From: UBA117 sp049975245
GTDB taxonomy: Archaea; Methanobacteriota; Methanobacteria; Methanobacteriales; Methanobacteriaceae
Assembly (NCBI GenBank): GCA_049975245.1
Contig: JBNGDB010000001.1
Location: forward strand, 1-64,000
Direction of reading: 5' to 3'
Length of the DNA: 64,000 nucleotides
Shown here one piece after another: positions 9,352 to 18,143 of this stretch. The notes beneath the pieces are model-generated. The model saw only the letters and a program-made list of their open reading frames with translations. It did no database searches and was not told the origin of the DNA. The position numbers were made by a program, and so were the translations under genes. How positions within the stretch are numbered: position 1 is the stretch's first letter; each line of letters opens with the position of its first letter.

Positions 9352-9403
9352 TTTGTATATACAAAGTTGTATATTATCTTCGTTAAACGATCCTATAACG
9401 AAG
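9352..9403. promoter_or_regulatory. 14-bp palindrome and 8-bp-arm hairpin
   Basis: TTTGTATATACAAA at 9352-9365 is a perfect palindrome. Just beyond it CTTCGTTA (9378-9385) and TAACGAAG (9396-9403) form a perfect 8-bp inverted repeat with a 10-base loop. They lie between the cobN stop (9486) and the start of the 592-residue gene (9247), 100-160 bases upstream of the latter. They could be an operator for that gene or a terminator for the chelatase operon. Confidence 0.5.
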
Positions 9404-9485
9404 AAGAAATATGTTTAATTTTAATTTAGAAAAAAAATATGAAATTTTTCATGTTAGTAAATTTAATAGTGTTTGAAGAAATTAT

Positions 9486-12400
9486 TTATTCCACATCAGA
9501 TTCCATATCTACAATTAAATTTTGAAGTTTTTTCAACTTTTCTTCATCCACATCCCAGTAGCCCCGGCTTTCAGTTTCCAGTAAAACTTCTCCCATTTTA
9601 ATTGTGGCGTAAGGATTATTTTCCTGCAATCTTTTCCTCATCTCATCATCAAATATGAGTTTATCTGCCACATCGTCAAAAACCCAGTTTTCAACCTTAC
9701 CAGTGGTAGCAGCAAAGCCCAAGAGGTACTCCATTCTGTCTTTAACATTTTTAGCTCCGTGGAAGTCGTGATTTAACATACCATCAATCCAGGTAGGATT
9801 TAAGATCCTGGTTCGGGTTGCTCTTTCAATGGTAACTGATAAATCCTCCACATATAATTCTTCCTCTGTGGAATCCACCACCAATATCTCTGCTTTTTCT
9901 CCTTTTTTGCTTTGTATTGTCCGGGACAGGCCGCCTAAAAATTCGTAGTAATGATCAAGGTCAGTTACTTCATACTCCACATTATCGCGCTCCTGGCTTA
10001 CCAGATCAATACGTTCCAGGGCCCGGTTAAATGCTTCAATATTCATCTGGGCAGTTCCATTGGTATATGCATAGGACATGCTGTCGGTGTAACTTTCTAC
10101 CAGTTCTTCTTCCTCTTCCCAGTTACTGCTCTCAACCAGCGTACGCATGGAAGTTGCATATTCATTAGGTGCCGGTCCAAATATCCGGTTAGGTATTTTT
10201 TCTCCAATTTCCTCCTTATCTTGAAGGTGGTGTTTCCGGATATAATTCAACTTTGAGGGTTCATCCAAACTGGCCACCTTTTTAACTGCACGGTTAATTA
10301 AATCAATATGGGTGCCAAGAGTATCCCTAAAAATACCGCAGATAGTAACTGTCACATCAATGCGTGGTCTTCCTAATTCTTCTAATGGTATTACTTCAAT
10401 TTCTTTAAACCAGGGCCCTTTCTGCTGTTTGATGCGGATACCCATTAAAGACAAAATTGTGGATATGGTATCTCCACCAGTTTTAAGTGTTTCAAAGCCC
10501 CATAATACCATACCAACCTGTTCAGGATAACTGCCATTTTTATCCTTATATGAATCTAATAGTAGTTCTGCTGCAATTTTTCCACGGTTATCTGCTGCCA
10601 CAGTTGGTATCTGACGGGGATCAAAAGCATACATGGATCTTCCAGTGGGATAAACTTCAGGATCCCTTATAGGATCACCACCACGATGAGGCATGATATA
10701 ATCACCACTAAGACCACTTAAGAGACTTTCTGATTCAGAACTATTTTTGATATCAGTTATGATATTATTCACAAAACTAGAATATCCGTCTGGGAGCCAA
10801 TCCACTTCTTCATTATTTATTATACTTTCTATTGTTTTTTTAGCCTTTTTTTCAATGGAGTCAGATAATTGTGTATCTTTTATCTTTTGCCAATTTTTTC
10901 CTTCTTTTTTGGCTAATAATTTAAGTAGGGAAGTATATTCTCGGTCTATCCTTAACACTCCTAAAAGATAATCCACCATTTCCTGATTTTCTGGAATTTT
11001 ATCTAAAACATGCAGACCTTGTGGTATTAACCTTCTTTTCATACGATATAATTCACTTACTATATCCGCTAGATCAGGGGGTAGATGTAATTTTTCAGCT
11101 TGTTTATTTATTAATTCCAGTGTTTTTTCATGATTATCATCTTCATATTGTCTAATTAAATCTTCCATAATTAGATAGTCTTCATAAAGATCGGAACTTT
11201 TCATAATGGGTGACGCATGTGATAGACATAGCGCATAAGACCTTCTCTTGGCAATAGTGGATTCTGAGGTGTTTCCCACCCAGTAATAATAGATATTTGG
11301 GAGATTACCTATTAATACATCAGGGAAACATTCTGAAGAAAGTCCAACTTCCTTTCCTTGTGTAAATTCCAGTGTTCCATGGGTACCGAAGTGTAAAACT
11401 GCATCCGCCTGGTATATATCTTCCAGATACATATAGTATGCTAAATATTGGTGGTGTGGTGGAAGTTCTTTGTCATGATAACTGTTTTCAGGGTCTTCAT
11501 GAACGCCTCTACTGGGTTGAACTCCTAAAAATACCTGGCCCAAGTCCAGACCGGGTATTAAAATATAATCATCTTCCACCATTATATCTCCTGGTGGTTC
11601 TCCCCAGTGTTTTATCATAGTTTCCTGTACACTGAAGGGTAGATCATTGAACCAGGAAATATAATCATCTTGGTGCAACTTCAATCCCGATTTTAAAATA
11701 TAATTAGGACTGTTTAAAACACCCTCTTTTAGAAAAACATCATTTAATTTATCTTCCGGTACATCAAGTTTATATCCTGAATCTTTTAATTTGGATAAAA
11801 ATAATTCTAAACTTTGAAAAACATCTAGATATCCTGCATTGGCCAGATTTTCTTCTCCCGGCGGATAATTATAGGTCATTATGGCCAATTTTTTTTCATG
11901 ATTTTCTTTATTTTTCAATTTGATCCAGTTCATCATTCTATGACATAGTTTATCTAAACGATCCGGAAGTACTTTGATTAGTTTTATCTGGCCCATGTCC
12001 TCATCTTCCATACTTTCCAGACCTGATGAAAATATAGGTTCTATGGCCCCGTCAAGTTCAGGGAGAGTTATCCCTAAAATTATCTCTAAAGGATTCAAAC
12101 CCTCTTTTTTATCCTCCCATTCTGCTATATCTGTTTCATATCCCCTTAATCCTATCATGTAGGGCACATTTTGTTTTTTGAAATATTGGTGGGTAGGTTT
12201 AGGATCGCCGCCCATAGGCCCGCCATTAATCTGGAAGTACTGAAGATTTAAAAAAAGGTCAATGTCTTTTAAATATTTATTTATAGCTTCTATGTTATGT
12301 TCAACATGGGAAAATACGGCAATAATATTTGCTTTATCTCTTAAATGTTCATAAACACCATCAGCCAAAGGTCGGGTATCATCAAAATGCATACCCCCAT

Positions 12401-13097
12401 AAAAAAGTATTCCTATAGTTGGTTTATCCTCAGAAAAATTTAAAGACTTTTTATAATCTTCTAAATTCTCATATATTCCCTGATAAGGTAAATATAATCC
12501 ATATAGGGGTTGTTTTGTTGGTTGGGGAATGTCTGCTATATCTAGATCTTCAAGTTCCTCTGTAAAGATGTAATTTTTAGCTAAAAACAGAATCAAGTTT
12601 TTCAAGTTTTCAGCATCATTATGGGCATAATAATCCAGGGCCTGAATCCAGTTGTGAATGTCTACTAGAACCTCTTTTTTTAGAAATTTAGAGGATTTAT
12701 CCAGCTCATTTATATTTCTTGAACGGATTATTTTATCAAAGTTCATGCTGTTTTTTTTAAATAAATTGGTGACTTCTTTTCCTTGGAATCCGCCCATTTT
12801 AATTAGGGATAACTGGTCTTCTCCTCCCCACACCAGAACAACAACGGTTTTATTTTCATCCTGGATTAGATTAGGAAGTTCCCTTGCCAGTCGCAGATCT
12901 CCTCGGATGTCAACCAGTATTATATCCGCATCATCAATCCAGTTTTTTATATCATCCAGGGGAACCTTAGGATCTTCGTAATCATCAAGATATACCTTTT
13001 TAATCTCTAATATTTTACCATAATTTTTTTTAATCTTATCCAAAGCTTCTTTCAAGGATAAAGTATTATTAATTGTGGTTAAAGCCAGAATTTTCAT
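9486..13097 (-). CDS. cobN: CobN/BchH-family chelatase large subunit
   Basis: A 1203-residue member of the CobN/ChlH family, the tetrapyrrole-binding large subunit of ATP-dependent cobalt or magnesium chelatases. Visible family motifs include FGTHGTLEFTQGKE near residue 570 and MPHRGGDPIRDPEVYPTGR near residue 800, both conserved in the porphyrin-binding body. Length fits CobN. It is the last gene of an operon that starts with the ChlI/ChlD-type ATPase subunit and includes an ECF transporter. The metal could be cobalt or nickel and the substrate a corrin or other tetrapyrrole; methanogens carry several such paralogues of unproven role. Symbol denotes family only. Confidence 0.88.
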   Translation of the reverse strand: MKILALTTINNTLSLKEALDKIKKNYGKILEIKKVYLDDYEDPKVPLDDIKNWIDDADIILVDIRGDLRLARELPNLIQDENKTVVVLVWGGEDQLSLIKMGGFQGKEVTNLFKKNSMNFDKIIRSRNINELDKSSKFLKKEVLVDIHNWIQALDYYAHNDAENLKNLILFLAKNYIFTEELEDLDIADIPQPTKQPLYGLYLPYQGIYENLEDYKKSLNFSEDKPTIGILFYGGMHFDDTRPLADGVYEHLRDKANIIAVFSHVEHNIEAINKYLKDIDLFLNLQYFQINGGPMGGDPKPTHQYFKKQNVPYMIGLRGYETDIAEWEDKKEGLNPLEIILGITLPELDGAIEPIFSSGLESMEDEDMGQIKLIKVLPDRLDKLCHRMMNWIKLKNKENHEKKLAIMTYNYPPGEENLANAGYLDVFQSLELFLSKLKDSGYKLDVPEDKLNDVFLKEGVLNSPNYILKSGLKLHQDDYISWFNDLPFSVQETMIKHWGEPPGDIMVEDDYILIPGLDLGQVFLGVQPSRGVHEDPENSYHDKELPPHHQYLAYYMYLEDIYQADAVLHFGTHGTLEFTQGKEVGLSSECFPDVLIGNLPNIYYYWVGNTSESTIAKRRSYALCLSHASPIMKSSDLYEDYLIMEDLIRQYEDDNHEKTLELINKQAEKLHLPPDLADIVSELYRMKRRLIPQGLHVLDKIPENQEMVDYLLGVLRIDREYTSLLKLLAKKEGKNWQKIKDTQLSDSIEKKAKKTIESIINNEEVDWLPDGYSSFVNNIITDIKNSSESESLLSGLSGDYIMPHRGGDPIRDPEVYPTGRSMYAFDPRQIPTVAADNRGKIAAELLLDSYKDKNGSYPEQVGMVLWGFETLKTGGDTISTILSLMGIRIKQQKGPWFKEIEVIPLEELGRPRIDVTVTICGIFRDTLGTHIDLINRAVKKVASLDEPSKLNYIRKHHLQDKEEIGEKIPNRIFGPAPNEYATSMRTLVESSNWEEEEELVESYTDSMSYAYTNGTAQMNIEAFNRALERIDLVSQERDNVEYEVTDLDHYYEFLGGLSRTIQSKKGEKAEILVVDSTEEELYVEDLSVTIERATRTRILNPTWIDGMLNHDFHGAKNVKDRMEYLLGFAATTGKVENWVFDDVADKLIFDDEMRKRLQENNPYATIKMGEVLLETESRGYWDVDEEKLKKLQNLIVDMESDVE

Positions 13098-13153
13098 AAA
13101 TATATACTCCCCTAATAAATTTTAATAGTGTGTTTAATATTGGCGGTTTTAAA

Positions 13154-14668
13154 TCATACCTTTTCAGAATTGTATAAATCCGTAGAATAGTTTATAAAAT
13201 GACAAACAGAATCTTTTGATGTTTTAAATCCTTCTTTCATGAATAAATATCTATTACATGTTTTTTCTATAAATTCTAAATCGTGAGATATTAAAATTAT
13301 TGAAACTCCTGATTTTGAAAGATTATTAACCATCTCTACTAACTTTTCCATATGATAACCATCCATACCGGTGGTTGGTTCATCTAAAATAAGTAAATCA
13401 GGCTCTCGTACCATTAAAGCCGATATTAATGTTCTCTGTTTTTCTCCTCCACTTAAAGAGTGGGGATGCCTATTTTTAAGACTCCACAGATTCATAGATT
13501 CTAAAACATTTTTTATATGGTCTTCCAATTCAGAGGAGGGTAATCCCAGAAATTCAAGTCCAAAGGATACTTCACTATAAACACTGTCCATAAATAGTTG
13601 ATGATCAGGATTTTGCAGTACCATCCCCACTTTATAACCATTTTTTAACTTTTTACTATTAAATTCTTCCCCATCCAAGTTGATAATGCCATCTTTAGTT
13701 TTTAAAAGTCCTGCAATTAAATTGGCAAGAGTGGTTTTTCCAGAACCATTATTGCCCACAATCCCTAATACCTCTCCACTATAAAGACTAAAACTAATTT
13801 CTTTCAACTTAAAACCGTTGCTATGGGTAAAATTTAAATTTTCAATCTCTAAAACTGGTTTTTCTCCACCTTTAATCTTATCTTCATGGTTATGGTAATA
13901 ATCAGCCATATTTTCTGTAGATGGAACATATTTTGGATTTCTAATTCCAAATTCTTCCCTTACCGTAGCATCTTCCAGTATCTCCGGACCAGTTTCCATT
14001 ACGATTTTTCCTTTATCCATAATTAAAACTTTATCAGCAGATTTTAAGGCGTATCTGGTCCGATGATCAATTAATATTATAGTTTTTCCCTGTTTTTTGA
14101 GTTTTTCAAGAATAATGAATAACTTGTGTGCTCCTTCTGGATCCAGATTTGATGTTGGTTCATCCAATACTAATATTTCTGGAAGTAGTGACAGATTAGC
14201 TGCAATAGCTACCCTTTGTTTTTGACCTTCTGAGAGATTGTAAACGTTTTCATATCTCCAATCACTCATTTCCACTTCATTTAAAGCCCATTCAATTCTT
14301 TCATAGATTTCATCTTTTTTAAGAGATAGGTTTTCCGGTCCGAAGGCTATTTCATCTTCAACTTTTAGGGTGAAGAACTGGGATTCCGGGTTTTGAAATA
14401 TGAAACCTACATCTGCGGCCAGGTCATTAACCTTAAAATCAAGAGTATTTTTACCATTAATTGATATATTACCCTCCATATTACCCCCAATTATGTGGGG
14501 AATAGTACCGTTTAGACTCCGGGCGAGAGTGGATTTGCCGCATCCACTTTTACCAGTTATGAAAATAAATTCACCCTTCTTAACATTCAGATTAATATTT
14601 TGAAGACAATAATCCTTCTGATTAGGATACTGATAATAAAAATTTTTTATTTCTATAATATTTTCCAT
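13154..14668 (-). CDS. ECF transporter double ATP-binding subunit
   Basis: A 504-residue protein of two ABC ATPase domains in tandem. The first has Walker A GKSGCGKS near residue 40, signature LSEGQKQR and Walker B LVLDEPTSN. The second has GNNGSGKT near residue 307, LSGGEKQR and LILDEPTTG. This arrangement is the fused A-A' energizing unit of energy-coupling-factor importers. The T and S subunits are encoded just upstream in the same operon, so the transporter is complete. It couples ATP hydrolysis at the cytoplasmic face to uptake of a vitamin, metal or similar small molecule; the substrate is set by the S subunit. Confidence 0.93.
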   Translation of the reverse strand: MENIIEIKNFYYQYPNQKDYCLQNINLNVKKGEFIFITGKSGCGKSTLARSLNGTIPHIIGGNMEGNISINGKNTLDFKVNDLAADVGFIFQNPESQFFTLKVEDEIAFGPENLSLKKDEIYERIEWALNEVEMSDWRYENVYNLSEGQKQRVAIAANLSLLPEILVLDEPTSNLDPEGAHKLFIILEKLKKQGKTIILIDHRTRYALKSADKVLIMDKGKIVMETGPEILEDATVREEFGIRNPKYVPSTENMADYYHNHEDKIKGGEKPVLEIENLNFTHSNGFKLKEISFSLYSGEVLGIVGNNGSGKTTLANLIAGLLKTKDGIINLDGEEFNSKKLKNGYKVGMVLQNPDHQLFMDSVYSEVSFGLEFLGLPSSELEDHIKNVLESMNLWSLKNRHPHSLSGGEKQRTLISALMVREPDLLILDEPTTGMDGYHMEKLVEMVNNLSKSGVSIILISHDLEFIEKTCNRYLFMKEGFKTSKDSVCHFINYSTDLYNSEKV

Positions 14669-14693
14669 GAAAGCACCTTAAATTAAGTTTAAG

Positions 14694-15461
14694 TTAAAAA
14701 GGTAAAATATTCATATCAATAATTAAAAAACAGACAGAAACTAGTATTAAAATTAATACAAATGAATAGTCCTTATATGTAAATTTTACATCATTCAAAC
14801 AGCTTCTATTTTTTGTTGAACAAAATCCTCGTGATTCTGCTGCTATAGCAATTTCATCTGAGAGTTTAATTGTTCTAATTATTAAGGGTATAATAATTCC
14901 CCGGTAGATGTAACTAGGTTTTTTTATGAAATCCCATGCCGATAGGTTAACACCTCTTAATTTCAATGCATTGAAAATTGCCGAAGCCTCGCGGGCCAGG
15001 GTAGGAATGTAGCGAATGGCTATAGTTAGGGTGAAGGTCAAAGATGTAGGTATTTTAATCTTTTCCAGTGATTGGGCCAGTTTCTGAGGTGGGGTGGTAA
15101 ATGCAAATAACAGTCCTGCTGATATCATAACAAAAAACCGCAGGAAGAAGGGGGTGAAATGTTCCAGTGAATATAAAAAATTCCCAGTTATTAAAAAGGT
15201 TAAAGCAACAGCTAGAGAGCAAAATATAATAAATAACAGTAGAAATTTACCAACTTTACTTAAAGTACGTGAAATAACCATCATCACAATTATAGATGCT
15301 CCTAATATGGCAAGTAACATTGTATTTTGGATAAGTGCACAAAGTAGGGTGATTCCAATCACAAAACCCATTTTAACCCGGGGATCCAGATTATGGAAGA
15401 ATGTTAAATCTTCCTTCTGGAATTCTCCTCGAAAAGGAGAAAATATTTCAGAGTTTATCAA
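14694..15461 (-). CDS. ECF transporter transmembrane (T) subunit
   Basis: A 255-residue integral membrane protein of the EcfT/CbiQ family. It begins with LDPRVKMGFV, typical of this family, has five to six hydrophobic helices, and carries the cytoplasmic coupling motifs ALKLRGVNL (A-R-G type) and AAESRGF near residues 165 and 210 that contact the ATPases. The start is a TTG overlapping the stop TGA of the S-subunit gene; AGGAG lies about 10 bases before it. It sits between the S gene and the ATPase gene, so the order is S-T-A. Confidence 0.92.
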   Translation of the reverse strand: MINSEIFSPFRGEFQKEDLTFFHNLDPRVKMGFVIGITLLCALIQNTMLLAILGASIIVMMVISRTLSKVGKFLLLFIIFCSLAVALTFLITGNFLYSLEHFTPFFLRFFVMISAGLLFAFTTPPQKLAQSLEKIKIPTSLTFTLTIAIRYIPTLAREASAIFNALKLRGVNLSAWDFIKKPSYIYRGIIIPLIIRTIKLSDEIAIAAESRGFCSTKNRSCLNDVKFTYKDYSFVLILILVSVCFLIIDMNILPF

Positions 15462-16009
15462 TCTGTTATCGCTCCTGCTTTTTTAAGTTCGTCGACAATC
15501 TTAGATCCAACTAAACCACCAGCTGCACCTAAACCTGCACATAATAGTGCTGAAACCGCAATAAGGGCTGGGCTTAATATCATGGTGGAGAATCCAAACA
15601 GAATAGGTATAATAAGTATGGTAACAGTCATAACCAGTTGATTAACTCCGCAGGCAGTGACCAGAGAATTACGACTTCCATATTGTCCGTACAATGCTTT
15701 GGTAATACCATCTGCAGCTACTCCTCCCAATATAGTTGTGGGCAGTAATGGTAAAAATGCAGGTAGAATAAAACCACATATTATTCCATTAATTATTCCG
15801 ATTATGGTGAATGTTCCAATTTTTCCAACTTTTGCCAAACCAATGGCAATCACAATACTTACAAAAAAGGCAGATACAATTGATTTAGCTGCATCTACAG
15901 GTGTAATTGCAGAAATACCTAATATTGTAATAGTTTGAACAATATACATTAGTGCTATTGTCATTCCGATAAATGCCAAGTCTCTTGTTGTAAATCTAGA
16001 TTCTTTCAT
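15458..16009 (-). CDS. ECF transporter substrate-binding (S) subunit, MptD-like
   Basis: A 183-residue protein with about six hydrophobic helices, the size and topology of ECF S components. The N-terminus RFTTRDLAFIGMTIALMYIV is the typical S-component opening. Overall it resembles the MptD/Trep_Strep type, whose substrates are unknown; this is a tentative assignment. Its ATG overlaps the stop of the chelatase ATPase gene as ATGA, so translation is coupled. Being embedded between two chelatase subunits suggests that it imports a metal ion, a tetrapyrrole or a corrinoid precursor, but nothing in the sequence decides which. Confidence 0.78.
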   Translation of the reverse strand: MKESRFTTRDLAFIGMTIALMYIVQTITILGISAITPVDAAKSIVSAFFVSIVIAIGLAKVGKIGTFTIIGIINGIICGFILPAFLPLLPTTILGGVAADGITKALYGQYGSRNSLVTACGVNQLVMTVTILIIPILFGFSTMILSPALIAVSALLCAGLGAAGGLVGSKIVDELKKAGAITD

Positions 16010-17805
16010 ACTACGTCCTCCAAGTAGAAGTGGGGAGCCGAAAATTTCATAGAAACATCTTCCAGGATTCCAACACTCCTATTTTTGCTTTCAGCGTTTA
16101 CAAATACTATATTTGTTTCATCAATAATTTTAGTTAGTTCTTTTACATCCTCATCCAAGTTATTATTTATAAAAACATTACCTCTGCCATCAGATATCAC
16201 AATTAATGTTGGTTTAACTTTTTTCTCTTTCTGAGCCATTTCTAATGCCTGAAATATTGCAGGAGTAAGAGGAGTTTTACCCCCAGTTGGTAATCCATGA
16301 AGAGATTCTTCTATTTTGTTAACATCTGATGTGGGAGGTGCTAATATTTCTGCCTCGTCTCCTCTAAATACTAAGAGTGCTACTTTGTTCTTTTTTTCGT
16401 AAGATTCCTTTAAAAGTAGCCATGATAAAGTTTTGGCAAATCTTATTTTTTTCTCCATTCTCATGGAAGAAGATGAATCCAATAGGATAATGTACAGAGC
16501 ATCCCCTTTACTTATCCGAACCTTTTCCATGACATGTTCCGGCAGGATGGTTAATTTACCGTTAGATACACCATTTTCTCGCGCAGCTTTCCTTACTGTG
16601 GCATCTACTGCAACACTTTTAGGTTTTTGACTTTCACGGGCTTTGATGTATTTTCCCCGATCACCTACAACTTTAGAGGAATTTTTCCCGTGCATAGCAG
16701 TAAATGCATCTCTTTTGGTCACATTCTTTTTAATTCGTCGGTCCTTGTCAAAATCAAACACTTCTTCCGGTGGTTTAGATTCAATAATATTTTCAATAGT
16801 TTCTTCATTCAATTCTTGTTCTTGTTGGAATGGCAACTGTTTCATTCTATGAAGAAGAGTTAAAATTGCCGCTTCTTTAACATCGTCTTCCATTACCTCA
16901 TAACGACTATCCAAAGCAGCAAGAACTTTTGATGTTTTTTCCATTACAATATCGGCCCGGTGAGTTTTAATACCTAATGAAGTGGTTATATCAACTATCT
17001 TCTCCAGCATCTCTAGACTTATTTCTACCTTTTTAAGATTTTCCTGTGCATTAACAATAGTTTTGCTTAATTCTTGTTGGTCAGATTTAAATTTTTCTTC
17101 AAATTCCCAGGGGTCCTGGTCAAATTCCCTTCTATACTGCATAATTTTTAATCTTTCATCTTTAGTGCTAAGAGCTTCCACATCTACGCATAATCCAAAA
17201 CGATCCAGTATCTGCGGTCTTAAGTCACCTTCTTCCGGGTTCATGGTACCTACTAATATAAATCGGGAAGGATGGTATAACGAAATCCCTTCTCTTTCCA
17301 CTATATTCACGCCCATGGCTGCGCAGTCTAAAAGAACATTTACCAAGTGATCATCTAGCAAGTTAACCTCATCGATGTAAAGTATATTCCGGTTGGCTTT
17401 AGCCAGTATCCCAGGTTCCATAGCTTTTATACCGTCTCTTAGAACCTTTTTAATATCAATGGTTCCTATTACCATATCCTCTGTTGCAGATATGGGCATA
17501 TCTACTATTTCCATCTTATTTTTCACTTCGGCTAATTCTTCACCTGATTCATAGCGTTCCTGACATGATTTACACATAAGTTTCAAGTCATGCGGATGGC
17601 AGTTAAAGGGACAGTCAGCAACTTTACTTATTTCTGGTAAAAGATAGGATAAAGAACGGACTGCAGTTGACTTTCCAGTACCTTTATCTCCTTTTATCAA
17701 AACACCGCCAACACTAGGGTCTATTGCGTTTATTAGAAGAGCTTTTTTTAGTAATTCTTGTCCAACTATAGCTGTAAATGGAAATATCACAAACTTGTGG
17801 TGCAT
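16006..17805 (-). CDS. ChlI/ChlD-type chelatase ATPase with VWA domain
   Basis: A 599-residue fusion of the AAA+ ATPase (ChlI/BchI-like) and the von Willebrand A domain (ChlD-like) of metal chelatases. Walker A GDKGTGKS is near residue 40, Walker B ILYIDEVNLL near 145, and the VWA metal-ion-dependent adhesion motif DSSSSM near 445, separated by a charged linker. A Cys set (CPFNC and CKSC, residues about 64-80) may bind zinc. AGGTGA lies 8 bases before the ATG. It should drive the CobN-type subunit encoded at the far end of the operon. It is the first gene, with the S, T and A transporter genes between. Confidence 0.92.
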   Translation of the reverse strand: MHHKFVIFPFTAIVGQELLKKALLINAIDPSVGGVLIKGDKGTGKSTAVRSLSYLLPEISKVADCPFNCHPHDLKLMCKSCQERYESGEELAEVKNKMEIVDMPISATEDMVIGTIDIKKVLRDGIKAMEPGILAKANRNILYIDEVNLLDDHLVNVLLDCAAMGVNIVEREGISLYHPSRFILVGTMNPEEGDLRPQILDRFGLCVDVEALSTKDERLKIMQYRREFDQDPWEFEEKFKSDQQELSKTIVNAQENLKKVEISLEMLEKIVDITTSLGIKTHRADIVMEKTSKVLAALDSRYEVMEDDVKEAAILTLLHRMKQLPFQQEQELNEETIENIIESKPPEEVFDFDKDRRIKKNVTKRDAFTAMHGKNSSKVVGDRGKYIKARESQKPKSVAVDATVRKAARENGVSNGKLTILPEHVMEKVRISKGDALYIILLDSSSSMRMEKKIRFAKTLSWLLLKESYEKKNKVALLVFRGDEAEILAPPTSDVNKIEESLHGLPTGGKTPLTPAIFQALEMAQKEKKVKPTLIVISDGRGNVFINNNLDEDVKELTKIIDETNIVFVNAESKNRSVGILEDVSMKFSAPHFYLEDVV

Positions 17806-18136
17806 GTTTTTATCACCTAATATTATTATAAGATTTAAGCACAGATTGGATTTTTACATTTATAATACTTTCTACATATAATTTATTATTACTTTTTTGC
17901 CCATTTCAGGCCTTAAAGTAATACCAATCAATAAGTATTAATTTTACTAAAAATTAGGGTCATTTTGTATTACTATATAAAAAAAGAACAAAAATAATCA
18001 TATTAGATAGCATATTAATCAAATTCAAGAATATAAATTATAACATAAATTCGAGATTTATAATTTAAATATACCTATCAAATGGGATTTTAATTAAAAT
18101 AAATATTTAATCAAATTGGATTTTAATATATAAATA
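17806..18136 (-). promoter_or_regulatory. Intergenic region upstream of the chelatase-ECF operon
   Basis: About 330 bases without a gene. It must hold the promoter of the chelatase operon; a TATAAAT-like box on the minus strand lies near 17860. I see no recognisable riboswitch: there is no cobalamin-type B12 box and little GC-rich secondary structure. The right end carries a tandem duplication adjoining the DUF763 gene. Confidence 0.4.
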
Positions 18137-18143
18137 TTATTTG
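18078..18143. repeat. Tandem duplication, period 33 bp, spanning the DUF763 stop
   Basis: Copies 18078-18110 and 18111-18143 share TCAAAT-x-GGATTTTAAT exactly apart from one base, and then diverge with small A/T shifts. The second copy contains the stop codon of the DUF763 gene (18137-18139); the first lies downstream of that gene. Confidence 0.6.

Noticed and set aside
17806..18136. Cobalamin riboswitch upstream of the chelatase-ECF operon
   Set aside because: No B12-box-like sequence or GC-rich stems; the region is simple AT sequence. Archaeal riboswitches of this kind are also rare.
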